Source: Acidobacteriota bacterium
GTDB taxonomy: Bacteria; Acidobacteriota; Vicinamibacteria; Vicinamibacterales; UBA2999
Assembly: GCA_016210845.1 (NCBI GenBank)
Contig: JACQTK010000024.1
Span: 1 to 57,675, forward strand
Direction: 5' to 3'
DNA: 57,675 bases
The notes beneath the pieces are model-generated. The model was given only the letters and a program-made list of their open reading frames with translations. It had not been told where the DNA came from and searched no databases. Every line of letters starts with the position of its first letter. Positions within the stretch are counted from its first letter, which is position 1. Positions 8,049 to 17,026 of the stretch are shown piece by piece. Both the position numbers and the translations under genes were made by a program.

Positions 8049-9853
8049 GCCGCATCCTGTTCGTCATGCTGCACCCCGGTTTCATCCGCTACTACGAGGG
8101 GGCGCTCGAAGGGCTGGCCGGGGCGGGACACGAGGTGCGGCTGGCCTTCGAGGTCAGCCACGACAAGCTGGGCGCCAATGCGCTCGCACGGCGGCTCGAG
8201 GCGGCCTCTCCACGGATCACCTGCGGGGACGCGCCCACACGGTCGGACAGCGTGCGCGACTTCCTCGCGCGCCTCGACCGCTCCGCGACGCGCAGCGGCC
8301 TGGCACGCCAGCGCGGAGGGCGACGGGAGGCGCGCGAGCATGCCTGGGAGAGCCTGGCCACCACTGTGCGGCTCATCCTCGACTACCTGCGCTTCCTCGA
8401 ACCGGCGTTCGCGCGGGCCGACAAGCTGCGGGACCGGGCGGAGAAGCGGCTGCCGCGCGTCTACGTACCTGTGGTTCGAGCGGTTGCCGCCGCCGGCGGA
8501 CGCACGCGGCGCGCGTTCGCGGCCGTGCTTCGCGCGGTCGAAAGGGCCATTCCCACCAGCCCCGCGCTCGAGGCGTTCGTCCGCGGGCAGCGGCCCGACC
8601 TGCTGCTGCTGACACCGCTCATCGAGCTCGGCTCCCAGCAGGTCGACTACGTCAAGTGCGCGCGGCGGCTGGGCATCCGCAGCGCACTCTGTGTGGCGAG
8701 TTGGGACAACCTGACGAGCAAGGGGCTGATTCGCGTCATCCCCGACCACGTGATCGTCTGGAACGACGTGCAGAAGACGGAGGCCGTTGCGCTCCACGGC
8801 GTCCCGCCGGATCGCGTGGTCGTCACGGGAGCGCAGGTGTTCGACCGCTGGTTCGACGCCCGACCGAGTCGATCGCGCGAAGCGTTCTGCCGTGCCGTGG
8901 GGCTCGATCCGGATCGTCCGTTCGTGCTGTACGTCGGATCGTCGACGTTCGTCGCGCCCGATGAGGTGCCGTTCGCCGAGCGCTGGATCGCGCGGCTGCG
9001 CGACAGCGGGGATCCCACCGTCGCCTCGCTCGGGGTGCTCGTCCGGCCGCATCCGGCCAACGCTCGTCAGTGGCGGACGTTGGACCCCAGGATATGGCCG
9101 AACGTCGCGATATGGCCCCCGATCGACGGCGATCCCAACGGCCCCGACGTCCATCGCGACTACTTCGATTCGCTCTTCTACAGCTCGGCGGTGGTTGGCA
9201 TCAACACGAGCGCGCAGCTCGAGGCGGGCATCGTCGGCCGGCCGGTGCTCACCGTCCGCGCTCCCGAATTCGCGCACTCGCAGGCGGGGACGCTGCACTT
9301 CCAGCACCTCGTGAGCGCAGATGGCGGCCTCGTCCAGGCGGCAGCCACCCTTGACGAGCATGTCGAGCAGCTCGGCCGTGTCGTGCGGGGGGAGCGCGAC
9401 CCGTCCGAGGCCAACCGGCGCTTCGTGCGCTCGTTCATCCGTCCCCACGGCGAGGACGTGGCGGCCGGAGGGGTGTTCGTCGGCGCCATCGAGACGCTCG
9501 CGCGGATGCCGCCACCGGCGCCCCGCGGGCCGTCGTGGTCCACGGTCCTCGCGCGGCCTTTCGCATACGCCGCCGCGAAGGCGGCGGGCGTCCTGGCGGA
9601 AGACCGGCCGTTGTGGGTCTATCCGCTGCGGCCCGCCGTGACGGCGGCCGTCTGGATGGGGGCGACCGTGTTCTGGGCGCGCACAGCGATGCGTGAACAC
9701 GTGAGGCCGAGAATCAAGCGGCTGCGGCGGGGTGCGCAGCGTGCGCGCCACGAATCGGCGCACGCGGTGGAGAAGCGGTGGAAGCGGGCGCGGCGCCGCG
9801 CGAGGCGCGCGCTGGCCATCGCAAACAGCGCCGTGCGAAGGGAGCAACCGTGA
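8045..9853 (+). CDS. GT-B-like glycosyltransferase, paralogous family A, copy 2
   Basis: A 602-residue paralog of the protein at 1030. It keeps the signatures 'WDNLTSKGLI', 'VWNDVQKTEAV', 'VVVTGAQVFDRWF', 'LVRPHPANARQW' and 'NTSAQLEAGIVGRPVLT', and ends in a strongly basic helical tail. It diverges most from the other copies: N for H in WDH, and an insertion near residue 90 rich in Arg. Translation is coupled to the TIGR04372-like gene (ATGA). Its TGA stop is the first base triplet inside the 17-bp inverted repeat at 9850. Role inferred: a transferase acting on the same polymer as the other copies, with a different linkage. Confidence 0.8.
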   Translation: MSRILFVMLHPGFIRYYEGALEGLAGAGHEVRLAFEVSHDKLGANALARRLEAASPRITCGDAPTRSDSVRDFLARLDRSATRSGLARQRGGRREAREHAWESLATTVRLILDYLRFLEPAFARADKLRDRAEKRLPRVYVPVVRAVAAAGGRTRRAFAAVLRAVERAIPTSPALEAFVRGQRPDLLLLTPLIELGSQQVDYVKCARRLGIRSALCVASWDNLTSKGLIRVIPDHVIVWNDVQKTEAVALHGVPPDRVVVTGAQVFDRWFDARPSRSREAFCRAVGLDPDRPFVLYVGSSTFVAPDEVPFAERWIARLRDSGDPTVASLGVLVRPHPANARQWRTLDPRIWPNVAIWPPIDGDPNGPDVHRDYFDSLFYSSAVVGINTSAQLEAGIVGRPVLTVRAPEFAHSQAGTLHFQHLVSADGGLVQAAATLDEHVEQLGRVVRGERDPSEANRRFVRSFIRPHGEDVAAGGVFVGAIETLARMPPPAPRGPSWSTVLARPFAYAAAKAAGVLAEDRPLWVYPLRPAVTAAVWMGATVFWARTAMREHVRPRIKRLRRGAQRARHESAHAVEKRWKRARRRARRALAIANSAVRREQP

Positions 9854-9899
9854 CACTAACGCGCTGTCTCTCACAAGTACTCCAGCGCGTTAGTGTCAC
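9850..9899. repeat. Perfect 17-bp inverted repeat
   Basis: GTGACACTAACGCGCTG (9850-9866) and its exact complement (9883-9899) flank a 16-nt loop. It begins at the stop codon of the upstream gene. No T-run follows, so a classical intrinsic terminator is not indicated. I see no second copy in the window. Confidence 0.85.
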
Positions 9900-9918
9900 T
9901 AGGAGACACAGGATCGTA

Positions 9919-10109
9919 ATCCCAGCGCGGCTTTGGACCGCTATGCGGCCCCCAACGAGAATTATGTACTTGTTGCTGCTCCGCATAGCGGTCCTAGGCG
10001 CGCAGAGCGTGCCAAGCAGATACTGGCAACCAGCCAAGGGCTCGGCTCTGCGAACAACGGGATATCAAGGGCGAGCCCTTGGCTGGTTGCGGCTTTGCCG
10101 CGCTGGGAT
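9919..10109. repeat. R2 composite multi-hairpin element, copy a
   Basis: Nested palindromes in order: an outer ATCCCAGCGCGGC (9919-9931) paired with GCCGCGCTGGGAT (10097-10109); GGACCGCTATGCGG paired with CCGCATAGCGGTCC; a small GGCGCGC-type hairpin; ATACTGGCA; then ACCAGCCAAGGGCTCG paired with CGAGCCCTTGGCTGGT. It fills the spacer and ends 21 nt before the next start codon. With the inverted repeat at 9850 it accounts for essentially all of this 277-bp gap. Confidence 0.85.
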
Positions 10110-10130
10110 CATCACGTCCGGGAACCGTTC

Positions 10131-12800
10131 ATGAAGCTGGTGTTCTTCGCGCGGCACTGGTCGTACCTGCGCAACTTCGAGTCGGCGATCGAGGAGCTGG
10201 CGGCGCGCGGGCACCACGTGCACCTGGCGGCCGACGTCGAAGAGGCGCTCGGTGGACGGGAGATGATCGAGCGGCTGGTGGCGCGCTATCCCGCGCAGCT
10301 GTCGATGGGCAGCGCGCCCGGCCGCGCGCACGGAGCGTGGCCGGAGCTGGCTCAGCGCATCCGGCACTCGCTCGACTACCTGCGGTTTCTCGGGCCGCGC
10401 TACGGGTCCACGACACCGCAGCTGCTCGCGCGGGCGCGCGACCGCGCCCCCCGCTCGATGCTGGCGCTGATGCGGCTGCGGCCCTTTCGGACGGAGAAGG
10501 GACGCGCGGCCGCCGCCAGCGTCTTCCATGCGCTCGAACGCGGTCTGCCCCGCCGTCGGGACCTCGAGCGGTTCATCGCGGACCAGCGGCCCGACGCGGT
10601 GTTGATCACGCCGCTGGTCGACCTCGGCTCCCGCCAGCTGGATCATCTTCGCGCCGCGAAGAGGCTGGGCGTCCGGACGATCCTGCCGGTCGGAAGTTGG
10701 GATCACCTCTCGTGCAAGGCGCTGCTCCGGCTCCTGCCGGACGCGCTGCTCGTGTGGAACGAGGCCCAGAAGGCGGAAGCGGTGGGGATGCACGGCGTGC
10801 CCACGGATCGCGTGGTCGTGACCGGCGCGCAGTGCTACGACCAGTGGTGGGGGCGCCGCCCGACGCGCACCCGCGAGGAGTTCTGCGCGAGAGTCGGACT
10901 CCGGGCCGATCGCCGGTTCGTGCTCTACGTCTGCTCCGCGCTCCTGCGCGGCACGGCGGACGAGCCGATGTTCGTGCTCGACTGGATTCGCGCCATCCGC
11001 GCGAGCGCCGATCCGCGGCTCAAGGACATCGGCATTCTCGTCCGCCCGCATCCGGCGCGGCTCAAGGAGTGGTCCAAGGTCGACTTCTCCGGCCATCGCA
11101 ACGTCGCGTTCTGGGGGGCGCACCCGGTGGACGCCGAGGCGAAGGACGACTACTTCGAGTCGATGTACTACAGCGCCGCGGTGGTCGGGCTGAACACGAG
11201 CGCGTTCGTCGAGGCGTCGGTCGTGGGCAAGCCGGTCCATACCATCCTGCTGCCAGAGATCTCCGCCGCCAATCAGGAGGGGACGCTTCACTTTCACTAC
11301 CTGCTGACGATGAACGGGGGCTTGCTCCGCGCGGCCCGATCGTTCGACGAGCATGTCGCGCTGCTGGCCGACTCGCTGGCCGGCGAGGGCGGCGGCGACG
11401 TCAAGGCCGCCCGGTTTGCCGAGGCGTTCGTCCGTCCGTTTGGCCCCGATGTGCCCGCGACGCCCCGGTTCGTGGACGCCGTGGAACGGGTGGCTGCGGG
11501 GCCGGCTCCCCCGCGCGAGCGGATCGGGTTCGCCGCGCTTCTGCAGGTGGTGCTCTATCCGCTGGCTGCGGTCCTCGCGCTTCACCTGCGCACGCAGCTG
11601 TGGCGGAAGCGCGTCCGCAACAGCGTCCGCAGGCAGTACAGGGCGTTGACGCACTACCTGCTGAACGACCTGGTGCTGATGCTCGTCCGGGGATTGCGCA
11701 AGGCGGCGCGCGCGGCCGAGGCGCCCGCGCAGCCCGGGGCCTTGACGCCGAAGCCCGGTCGTCCGCGCGATCCCGCCAAACGGCAGTGGGGGTGGAAGGT
11801 CGAAGAGGCCAGCGAGGTTCGCGAGCTCGTGACGCTGCTCGGCCGCAGCGAGGGCCCGATCGTCGTGGGACCCTGGCTGTCCGAGATCGGCTTCGAGCTG
11901 CTCTACTGGATCCCGTTCCTCGCCTGGGCGAAGGCGTACGGCAACTTCGACGCCGACCGGCTCGTCGTCATTTCGCGGGGCGGCGTGCAGCCATGGTACG
12001 CGCAGGTGACGCCCCACTATGAGGACGTATTGGGGATCTACGGGCTGGACGAGTTCCGCCGCAAGAACGACGAGCGCATCGCGGCGCATCAGGGACGGCT
12101 CAAGCACACCGCCGTGTCGCCGTTCGACAAGGAGATCGTCGATCGCGTCACGTCGAAGCGGGGGCTGCGCGGCGCCAAGCTGCTGCACCCGGCCGAGATG
12201 TACCGCCTGTTCGACCATTTCTGGTTCCAGCGGACGCCGATCACGCTCGTCGAGTCGTTCACGCGCTTCGCGACGCTGCAGCCTGGTCCGCCGTGGCCGC
12301 TGCGCCACACGCTCCCCGAGCGGTACGTGGCGGCCAAGTTCTACGGCAATACCGCGCTGCCGGACACGCCCGAGAACCGCGCGTTCATCGCCGCATTTCT
12401 CGGCCAGCTGGCGCAGCACGTCGACGTCGTGCTGCTCAATACGGCGGATCGCTTCGACGATCACGAGGACTTTCCGCCGGAGCTGCGGAGCCGCGTGCAT
12501 TCGATCGAGCACCTGATGCGCCCCGAGGACAACCTGGCGGTGCAGACCGAGGTGATCCGCCACGCGACCGCGTTTGTCGGGACCTACGGCGGCTTTTCGT
12601 ACCTGGCGCCGCTGGTCGGCGTCGACACGGTGGCGTTCTACTCGCATCCGAGCCGGTTCCGCTTCGACCACCTCGAGGTGGCCAAGCGCGTCTTTGCCGG
12701 CCTGCGGTGCGGCGCGTTCGTCGAGCTCGACACCCGTGCGCTGGATGTGGTGCGGCTGGCCTTCGGGCGGTCGCTGCCGCAGCTGGTCGAATCCCGCTGA
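10131..12800 (+). CDS. Family A GT-B-like transferase fused to a family B domain
   Basis: An 889-residue two-domain protein. Residues 1-~500 are family A (MKLVFFARHWSYLRNFES, 'WDHLSCKALL', 'VVVTGAQCYDQWW', 'LVRPHPARLKEW'). A basic linker leads to a family B domain from ~574: 'IVVGPWLSEIGFELLYWIPFL', 'LVVISRGGVQPWY', 'LLHPAEMYRLFDHFW', 'AVQTEVIRHATAFVGTYGG', 'FSYLAPLVGVDTVAFYS'. Family B occurs alone at 12800 and 17023, so this is a real fusion and suggests that A and B act consecutively on one acceptor. The C-terminal part of B resembles the nucleotide-binding half of GT-B folds. Start chosen at the first ATG after R2; reading further upstream would translate repeat DNA. Confidence 0.8.
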   Translation: MKLVFFARHWSYLRNFESAIEELAARGHHVHLAADVEEALGGREMIERLVARYPAQLSMGSAPGRAHGAWPELAQRIRHSLDYLRFLGPRYGSTTPQLLARARDRAPRSMLALMRLRPFRTEKGRAAAASVFHALERGLPRRRDLERFIADQRPDAVLITPLVDLGSRQLDHLRAAKRLGVRTILPVGSWDHLSCKALLRLLPDALLVWNEAQKAEAVGMHGVPTDRVVVTGAQCYDQWWGRRPTRTREEFCARVGLRADRRFVLYVCSALLRGTADEPMFVLDWIRAIRASADPRLKDIGILVRPHPARLKEWSKVDFSGHRNVAFWGAHPVDAEAKDDYFESMYYSAAVVGLNTSAFVEASVVGKPVHTILLPEISAANQEGTLHFHYLLTMNGGLLRAARSFDEHVALLADSLAGEGGGDVKAARFAEAFVRPFGPDVPATPRFVDAVERVAAGPAPPRERIGFAALLQVVLYPLAAVLALHLRTQLWRKRVRNSVRRQYRALTHYLLNDLVLMLVRGLRKAARAAEAPAQPGALTPKPGRPRDPAKRQWGWKVEEASEVRELVTLLGRSEGPIVVGPWLSEIGFELLYWIPFLAWAKAYGNFDADRLVVISRGGVQPWYAQVTPHYEDVLGIYGLDEFRRKNDERIAAHQGRLKHTAVSPFDKEIVDRVTSKRGLRGAKLLHPAEMYRLFDHFWFQRTPITLVESFTRFATLQPGPPWPLRHTLPERYVAAKFYGNTALPDTPENRAFIAAFLGQLAQHVDVVLLNTADRFDDHEDFPPELRSRVHSIEHLMRPEDNLAVQTEVIRHATAFVGTYGGFSYLAPLVGVDTVAFYSHPSRFRFDHLEVAKRVFAGLRCGAFVELDTRALDVVRLAFGRSLPQLVESR

Positions 12801-14032
12801 TGGCTGCTCACACCGCGCTGAAGAACCTGCTGCTCAAAGGTGGTCGGCGGCTCGCCGGGCGAACGCGCTGGGCTTCCAAGGTGACCTGGGAAGCGGTGAA
12901 GGACGCCTTCCACGTCGTGCGTGGCTGGATCCTGGGCGCCCGCGATGTGAGCGTGAACGCGGGCAAGGACGTCTTCCGCCGCGCGCGAAGGCCGGTCCGC
13001 CGCGTGCAGCGGCGCCGCCGTCAGCTCGAGGAGCAGTGGCAGCACTATCGGACCGAATGGGCGATCGAGCGTGAGCTCGAGGACGTCGCCTTGCGCGATC
13101 GCACCCTGGTCGTGGGCCCCTGGTTCTCGGAGGTCGGCTTCGAGACGCTCTACTGGATTCCGTTCCTGCAGTGGGCGAAGCTGGCGTTTCGTCTCGATCC
13201 GGAGAGGGTCGTCGCCGTGTCACGCGGTGGCGTGGCGGCGTGGTACCAGGAGATCGCCGCGCGCTATATCGACATCTGGGATGGCATGGAGCCGGCCGAA
13301 TTCGCCGCCCGCAACGCGGCGCGTCCCGTCACGAAGCAGTACGAGCCGTCCGCGCTCGATCGCGACATCCTGGACCATGTCGCCAGGCGTCTGGGAACGC
13401 GGGATTTCGACGTCATCCACCCCAGCCTGATGTACCGGCTCTTCACGCTCTACTGGACCGGTCAGCGCGCCATGGGCTTCGTCGATACGCATACGCGCTT
13501 CACGCGTCAGAGCGTCGTGCCGACGGTCGATCCCGCGCTGCTGCCGCGCGAGTACGTGGCGGTGAAGCTCTACGCGGCGCGGTCGCTTCCGGACACACCC
13601 GATGTCCGCGCGCGGCTCCGGACGCTCGTGACGAGCCTCGCGGAGCGGCTGCCCGTGGTGCTGCTCGACACCGGGCTCGTGCTCCAGGACGACCACGAGG
13701 ACTACGCTTTTGCGTCGCAGGACGTGATCAGCGCGAAGCGCTGGATGACGCCGCAGAACAACCTCGGAGCCCAGACGCAGATCGTGGCTGGCGCGCAGGC
13801 GTTCGTGGGGACCTGCGGCAGCATCGCGTGGCTGGCGCCGCGGCTCGGCGTCGACACCTCGGCGCTGTTCGTCGACCCTTCGTGGCTGCACGCGCACCTG
13901 GCGGTGGCCATGCGGGCGTATCACAAGCTCGAGGCGGGACGTTTCGCCGCCGCCGATCTGCGGGCCCTCGATCCGCTGCAGGTCGGGCACCTGGTCGCCC
14001 GGGCGCACACCAGCCAAGGGCTCCACCCGTGA
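12800..14032 (+). CDS. Family B GT-B-like protein, stand-alone copy 1
   Basis: A 410-residue protein overlapping the previous stop (TGATG). Residues 1-~95 are basic and amphipathic with no signal peptide. The family B core starts near 103: 'LVVGPWFSEVGFETLYWIPFL', 'VVAVSRGGVAAWYQE', 'VIHPSLMYRLFTLYW', 'LGAQTQIVAGAQAFVGTCGS'. I do not recognise a characterised family; the Gly-rich loop and the 'QTQIV..AQAFVGT.G' helix suggest a nucleotide-sugar or nucleotide-binding Rossmann half. The last residues (TSQGLHP) and the TGA stop are encoded by repeat R2, in the loop of its CCAGCCAAGGGCTC hairpin, so the native C-terminus has been altered. Confidence 0.75.
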   Translation: MAAHTALKNLLLKGGRRLAGRTRWASKVTWEAVKDAFHVVRGWILGARDVSVNAGKDVFRRARRPVRRVQRRRRQLEEQWQHYRTEWAIERELEDVALRDRTLVVGPWFSEVGFETLYWIPFLQWAKLAFRLDPERVVAVSRGGVAAWYQEIAARYIDIWDGMEPAEFAARNAARPVTKQYEPSALDRDILDHVARRLGTRDFDVIHPSLMYRLFTLYWTGQRAMGFVDTHTRFTRQSVVPTVDPALLPREYVAVKLYAARSLPDTPDVRARLRTLVTSLAERLPVVLLDTGLVLQDDHEDYAFASQDVISAKRWMTPQNNLGAQTQIVAGAQAFVGTCGSIAWLAPRLGVDTSALFVDPSWLHAHLAVAMRAYHKLEAGRFAAADLRALDPLQVGHLVARAHTSQGLHP

Positions 14033-14230
14033 TATCCACACAGAGCCCTTGGCTGGTTGCCGGTATCTCTTCCACCCCAACGCGCAAAGTCCGCGCGACG
14101 CCACCCCATCGCGCAGTGCGCGATGGGGACCCCGGGTTGGGGGCCCCGGCTTGGCGCGCTCCGCGCGCCTAGGACCGCTATGCGCGTCACAATCTGGACG
14201 AAATTCACGCAACGAGCCGCATAGCGGTCC
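14009..14230. repeat. R2 composite element, copy b (reverse orientation), with R6 inserted
   Basis: Reverse of copy a: ACCAGCCAAGGGCTC and GAGCCCTTGGCTGGT, then GGTATCTC, TTGGCGCGC-TCC-GCGCGCC, and CCTAGGACCGCTATGCG paired with CGCATAGCGGTCC. Relative to copy a there is extra DNA between the two parts containing palindrome R6 (14104-14128, perfect 12-bp arms). The stop codon of the upstream gene (14030-14032) is in the first hairpin loop. The element ends 12 nt before the next start. Confidence 0.85.
14101..14136. repeat. R6 palindrome, copy 2
   Basis: CCCCATCGCGCA and TGCGCGATGGGG are perfect 12-bp arms with a 1-nt loop, followed by ACCCCGGG. It differs from the copy at 5055 by paired (compensatory) changes, suggesting that the hairpin rather than the primary sequence is kept. 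Confidence 0.75.
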
Positions 14231-14242
14231 GACAGCCCTGTC

Positions 14243-15796
14243 GTGAACGTCCTCTTCATCGCTCGGCACTTCACGTACTTCCGCAACTACGACGCGGCGT
14301 TGCGCGAGCTGGCCGCGCGAGGTCACCGCATTCATCTGGCGGTGGAGATTGACGACAAGATGGGAGGGATCGCTGCCGTGCGGGCGCTCACCGCGGCGTC
14401 CTCGGCGATCACGTCCGGCAAGGTGCCGCTGCGCCGCGCGGATGCCTGGAGCGGCGTGGCGCGCCGGCTGAGGCTCGGCCTCGACTACCTGCGGTACCTC
14501 GACCCCTTTTACGATTCAGCGCCGCTGCGGCGCGTGCGCGCCCGCGACCGCACGCCACGCCTGCTCGCGGCGCTGGCGGATCCGCCGCTGGTCGGCGGCG
14601 AGCGCTGGCGCCGGACGTACGGACGCCTTCTGCACGCCCTCGACGTGGCCGTGCCGCCGCCGGACTCGATCGTCGAATACCTCCGCACGCAGGCGCCCGA
14701 TGTGATGCTGATCACTCCGCTGGTCGATCTCGGATCGCAGCAGCTCGATTACGTGCGGGCCGCGCGGCAGCTCGGCATCCCCTGCGGCCTGGCAGTGTGG
14801 AGCTGGGATCACCTGTCCAGCAAGGCCCTGCTTCGCGTGTACCCCGACCGGGTGTTCGTCTGGAACGCCATCCAGCGCGATGAGGCCGTGCGTGTGCACC
14901 GCGTCCCTGCCGACCGGGTCGTGGTGACCGGCGCGCAGTGTTTCGATCACTGGTTCACGCGGACGCCGTCCCGCACGCGAGCCGACTTCTGCGAGGCGCT
15001 TGGGCTTCCGGCAGGCCGTCCCCTCGTACTCTACGTGTGCACGGCGCTCATCAAGGGCAGCCCCTCCGAAGTGGAGTTCGTCCGCGAATGGTTGACGTGG
15101 CTGCGCGGCAGCGACGATCGGGCGGTGGCGGAGGCAGGCGTCCTCGTGCGACCGCACCCTTCGTCCGCAGGGATGTGGCGGGGTGTCGATCTCTCGGCCT
15201 ATGGGCCTGTGGCCGTGTGGGGCGGCAACCCGGTGGACGAGCCCTCCCGCCGCGACTACTTCGACTCGCTCTATCACAGCGCGGCCGTCGTCGGACTGAA
15301 CACCAGCGCGTTTCTCGAGGCGGCTATCGTCGGCCGCGAGGTGCTCACCGTTCTCGTGCCGCGGTTCCACGACAATCAGATGGGAACGGCGCACTTTCGC
15401 TACCTGCTGCAGGTCGGCGGCGGCATGCTGCGCGTGGCAGACGATGCGGCCCGTCATGTGGAGCAGCTTGGAGCGGCCCTGCGGCGCACGGCGGGCGCGG
15501 AGCACCCGCATCGCGCATTCCTGGAAGCCTTCCTGCGCCCGCAGGGCCTCGATCGTCCCAGCACGCCGCTGTTCGTCGAAGCGGTAGAAGAGCTGCGCGA
15601 GTGCGCCGTCCAGCCGGCGATGCGAGCCGGCCGCTGGAAGCGCGCGGTGCTCGGGCAGGCTGCGAGGGCCATGTCGGCGCTGCTCGGCGATTCGCTCACG
15701 CGATCGCCGCGCGAGCTCGATCCGGCACGGCAGGCGCGGATCGCTGCGGCCGCGAGCGCGAGTGCCGCCGGCGGGCAGGACACGGACCGTGCCTGA
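14243..15796 (+). CDS. GT-B-like glycosyltransferase, paralogous family A, copy 4
   Basis: A 517-residue family A paralog with GTG start (MNVLFIARHFTYFRNYDAA). Signatures: 'WDHLSSKALL', 'VWNAIQRDEAV', 'VVVTGAQCFDHWF', 'VLVRPHPSSAGMW', 'NTSAFLEAAIVGREVLT'. It is shorter than copies 1 and 2 because the basic C-terminal tail is reduced. The nearest upstream DNA is repeat R2, so any promoter or ribosome site must lie in or at the edge of that repeat; I see no strong Shine-Dalgarno. Position in the locus and similarity suggest it adds one residue to the same glycan as its paralogs. Specificity is unknown. Confidence 0.8.
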   Translation: MNVLFIARHFTYFRNYDAALRELAARGHRIHLAVEIDDKMGGIAAVRALTAASSAITSGKVPLRRADAWSGVARRLRLGLDYLRYLDPFYDSAPLRRVRARDRTPRLLAALADPPLVGGERWRRTYGRLLHALDVAVPPPDSIVEYLRTQAPDVMLITPLVDLGSQQLDYVRAARQLGIPCGLAVWSWDHLSSKALLRVYPDRVFVWNAIQRDEAVRVHRVPADRVVVTGAQCFDHWFTRTPSRTRADFCEALGLPAGRPLVLYVCTALIKGSPSEVEFVREWLTWLRGSDDRAVAEAGVLVRPHPSSAGMWRGVDLSAYGPVAVWGGNPVDEPSRRDYFDSLYHSAAVVGLNTSAFLEAAIVGREVLTVLVPRFHDNQMGTAHFRYLLQVGGGMLRVADDAARHVEQLGAALRRTAGAEHPHRAFLEAFLRPQGLDRPSTPLFVEAVEELRECAVQPAMRAGRWKRAVLGQAARAMSALLGDSLTRSPRELDPARQARIAAAASASAAGGQDTDRA

Positions 15797-15813
15797 ATCA
15801 GAAAACGTGAATC

Positions 15814-15959
15814 CGAATCACGTCGGTGCCTGGTGCTTCGTGCCTGGTGCCTGGTTGGGATTGGTGCCTGGTTCCTGGTGGGTGCCTGGTGCACCGAGCA
15901 CCGCCAAGCACAGGGCACCTCGCACCGCCAGGCACGAAGCACGAAGCACCAAGCACTGA
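15814..15959. repeat. R3 heptamer-period array (GGTGCCT / AGGCACC), inverted
   Basis: The left half is G/T-rich 7-bp units (GGTGCCT, GGTGCTT, CGTGCCT and variants). The right half carries complementary units (GCACGAA, GCACGAA, GCACCAA). It would fold into a long imperfect hairpin. It fills the whole gap between the family A gene and the NeuB-type gene and ends 2 nt before the ATG at 15962. Confidence 0.85.
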
Positions 15960-15961
15960 CA

Positions 15962-17026
15962 ATGACTCCAACACCCCCGGTGAACGATGCCCTCGCCGGC
16001 CTCGGTCGGGGGCGCTGCCTCATCATCGGCGAGGTGGCGCTCACGCACGACGGCTCGCTCGGCCTCGCGCATGCCTTCATCGATGCCATCGCCAGTGCGG
16101 GCGCCGACGCCGTCAAGTTCCAGACGCACATCGCCGCGGCCGAGAGCACACCGTCCGAGCCGTTTCGCGTGCCGTTCAGCCGTCAGGATTCCACACGGTA
16201 TGCGTACTGGAAGCGGATGGAGTTCGCCGAGGACCAGTGGCGCGGCCTCGCTGAGCACTGCCGCCAGCGGCAGGTGCTGTTTGTCTCGTCGCCGTTCTCC
16301 CTCGAGGCGGTGGAGCTGTTGCGGCGCGTCGGGCAGCCGCTCTGGAAGATCGCGTCGGGCGAGACGGGCAATACGACGCTGCTCGACCGCATCCTCGACG
16401 ACGGGGCGCCCGTGCTGCTGTCGACGGGCATGAGCCCGCTGGCGGAAATCGACGCGGCTGTCGCGCGCGTGAAAGCACGCGGCGTGCCCGTGGGCGTGTT
16501 TCAGACCACGACGGCCTATCCCTGTCCGGCCGAGAAGGTCGGTCTCAACCTCATTCCGTTCTACCGGGAACGCTACGGCTGCTGGGTGGGGCTGTCCGAC
16601 CATTCGGCGACCATCTACCCCGGTCTGGCGGGCGCGGCCATCGGCATGGACCTGCTCGAGGTGCACGTGGCGCTCTCACGCGAGATGTTCGGTCCGGACG
16701 TCGTTGCCTCCGTGACGACCGCGGAGTTGAAGCAACTGGTCGATGGTGTGCGGTTCATCGCGCGGATGCGGGCATCCCCTCTCGACAAGGACGCGTCGGC
16801 GGCGGAAACGGCATCGCTCCGCCAGATCTTCACGCGCAGCATCGTCGCCAGGGAGGCGCTGCCTGCGGGAACCGTCCTCACGCGGGATCATCTCGTGCTC
16901 AAGAAGCCAGGAACGGGCCTGCCCCCGTCGCGTGTCGAGGAGATCGTCGGCCGTCGACTCGCGCGCGCGGTCTCGGCCGACCAGCTCCTCTCGGCCGACG
17001 ACATCGAAGGGCTCAGCGCGTCGTGA
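15962..17026 (+). CDS. NeuB-type N-acetylneuraminate/keto-deoxy-acid synthase with SAF domain, copy 1
   Basis: A 354-residue TIM-barrel enzyme expected to condense phosphoenolpyruvate with an aldose. Motifs: 'IIGEVALTHDGSL' (the usual IAEIGxNHxG, here with changed residues), 'AVKFQTH', 'WKIASGE', 'PVLLSTGMS', 'GLSDHS', and a C-terminal SAF/antifreeze-like domain from ~293 ('REALPAGTVLTRDHLVLKKPG'). The N-terminal variation (EVALTHDG rather than EIGxNHxG) and low similarity to the second copy at 22859 imply a different substrate. The TGA overlaps the next GTG. The ATG follows the heptamer array immediately, with no room for a Shine-Dalgarno outside the repeat. Confidence 0.85.
   Translation: MTPTPPVNDALAGLGRGRCLIIGEVALTHDGSLGLAHAFIDAIASAGADAVKFQTHIAAAESTPSEPFRVPFSRQDSTRYAYWKRMEFAEDQWRGLAEHCRQRQVLFVSSPFSLEAVELLRRVGQPLWKIASGETGNTTLLDRILDDGAPVLLSTGMSPLAEIDAAVARVKARGVPVGVFQTTTAYPCPAEKVGLNLIPFYRERYGCWVGLSDHSATIYPGLAGAAIGMDLLEVHVALSREMFGPDVVASVTTAELKQLVDGVRFIARMRASPLDKDASAAETASLRQIFTRSIVAREALPAGTVLTRDHLVLKKPGTGLPPSRVEEIVGRRLARAVSADQLLSADDIEGLSAS

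Noticed and set aside
7481..9874. Long minus-strand frame opposite the second family A gene
   Set aside because: No recognisable domain, and codon usage follows the antisense of a real gene.
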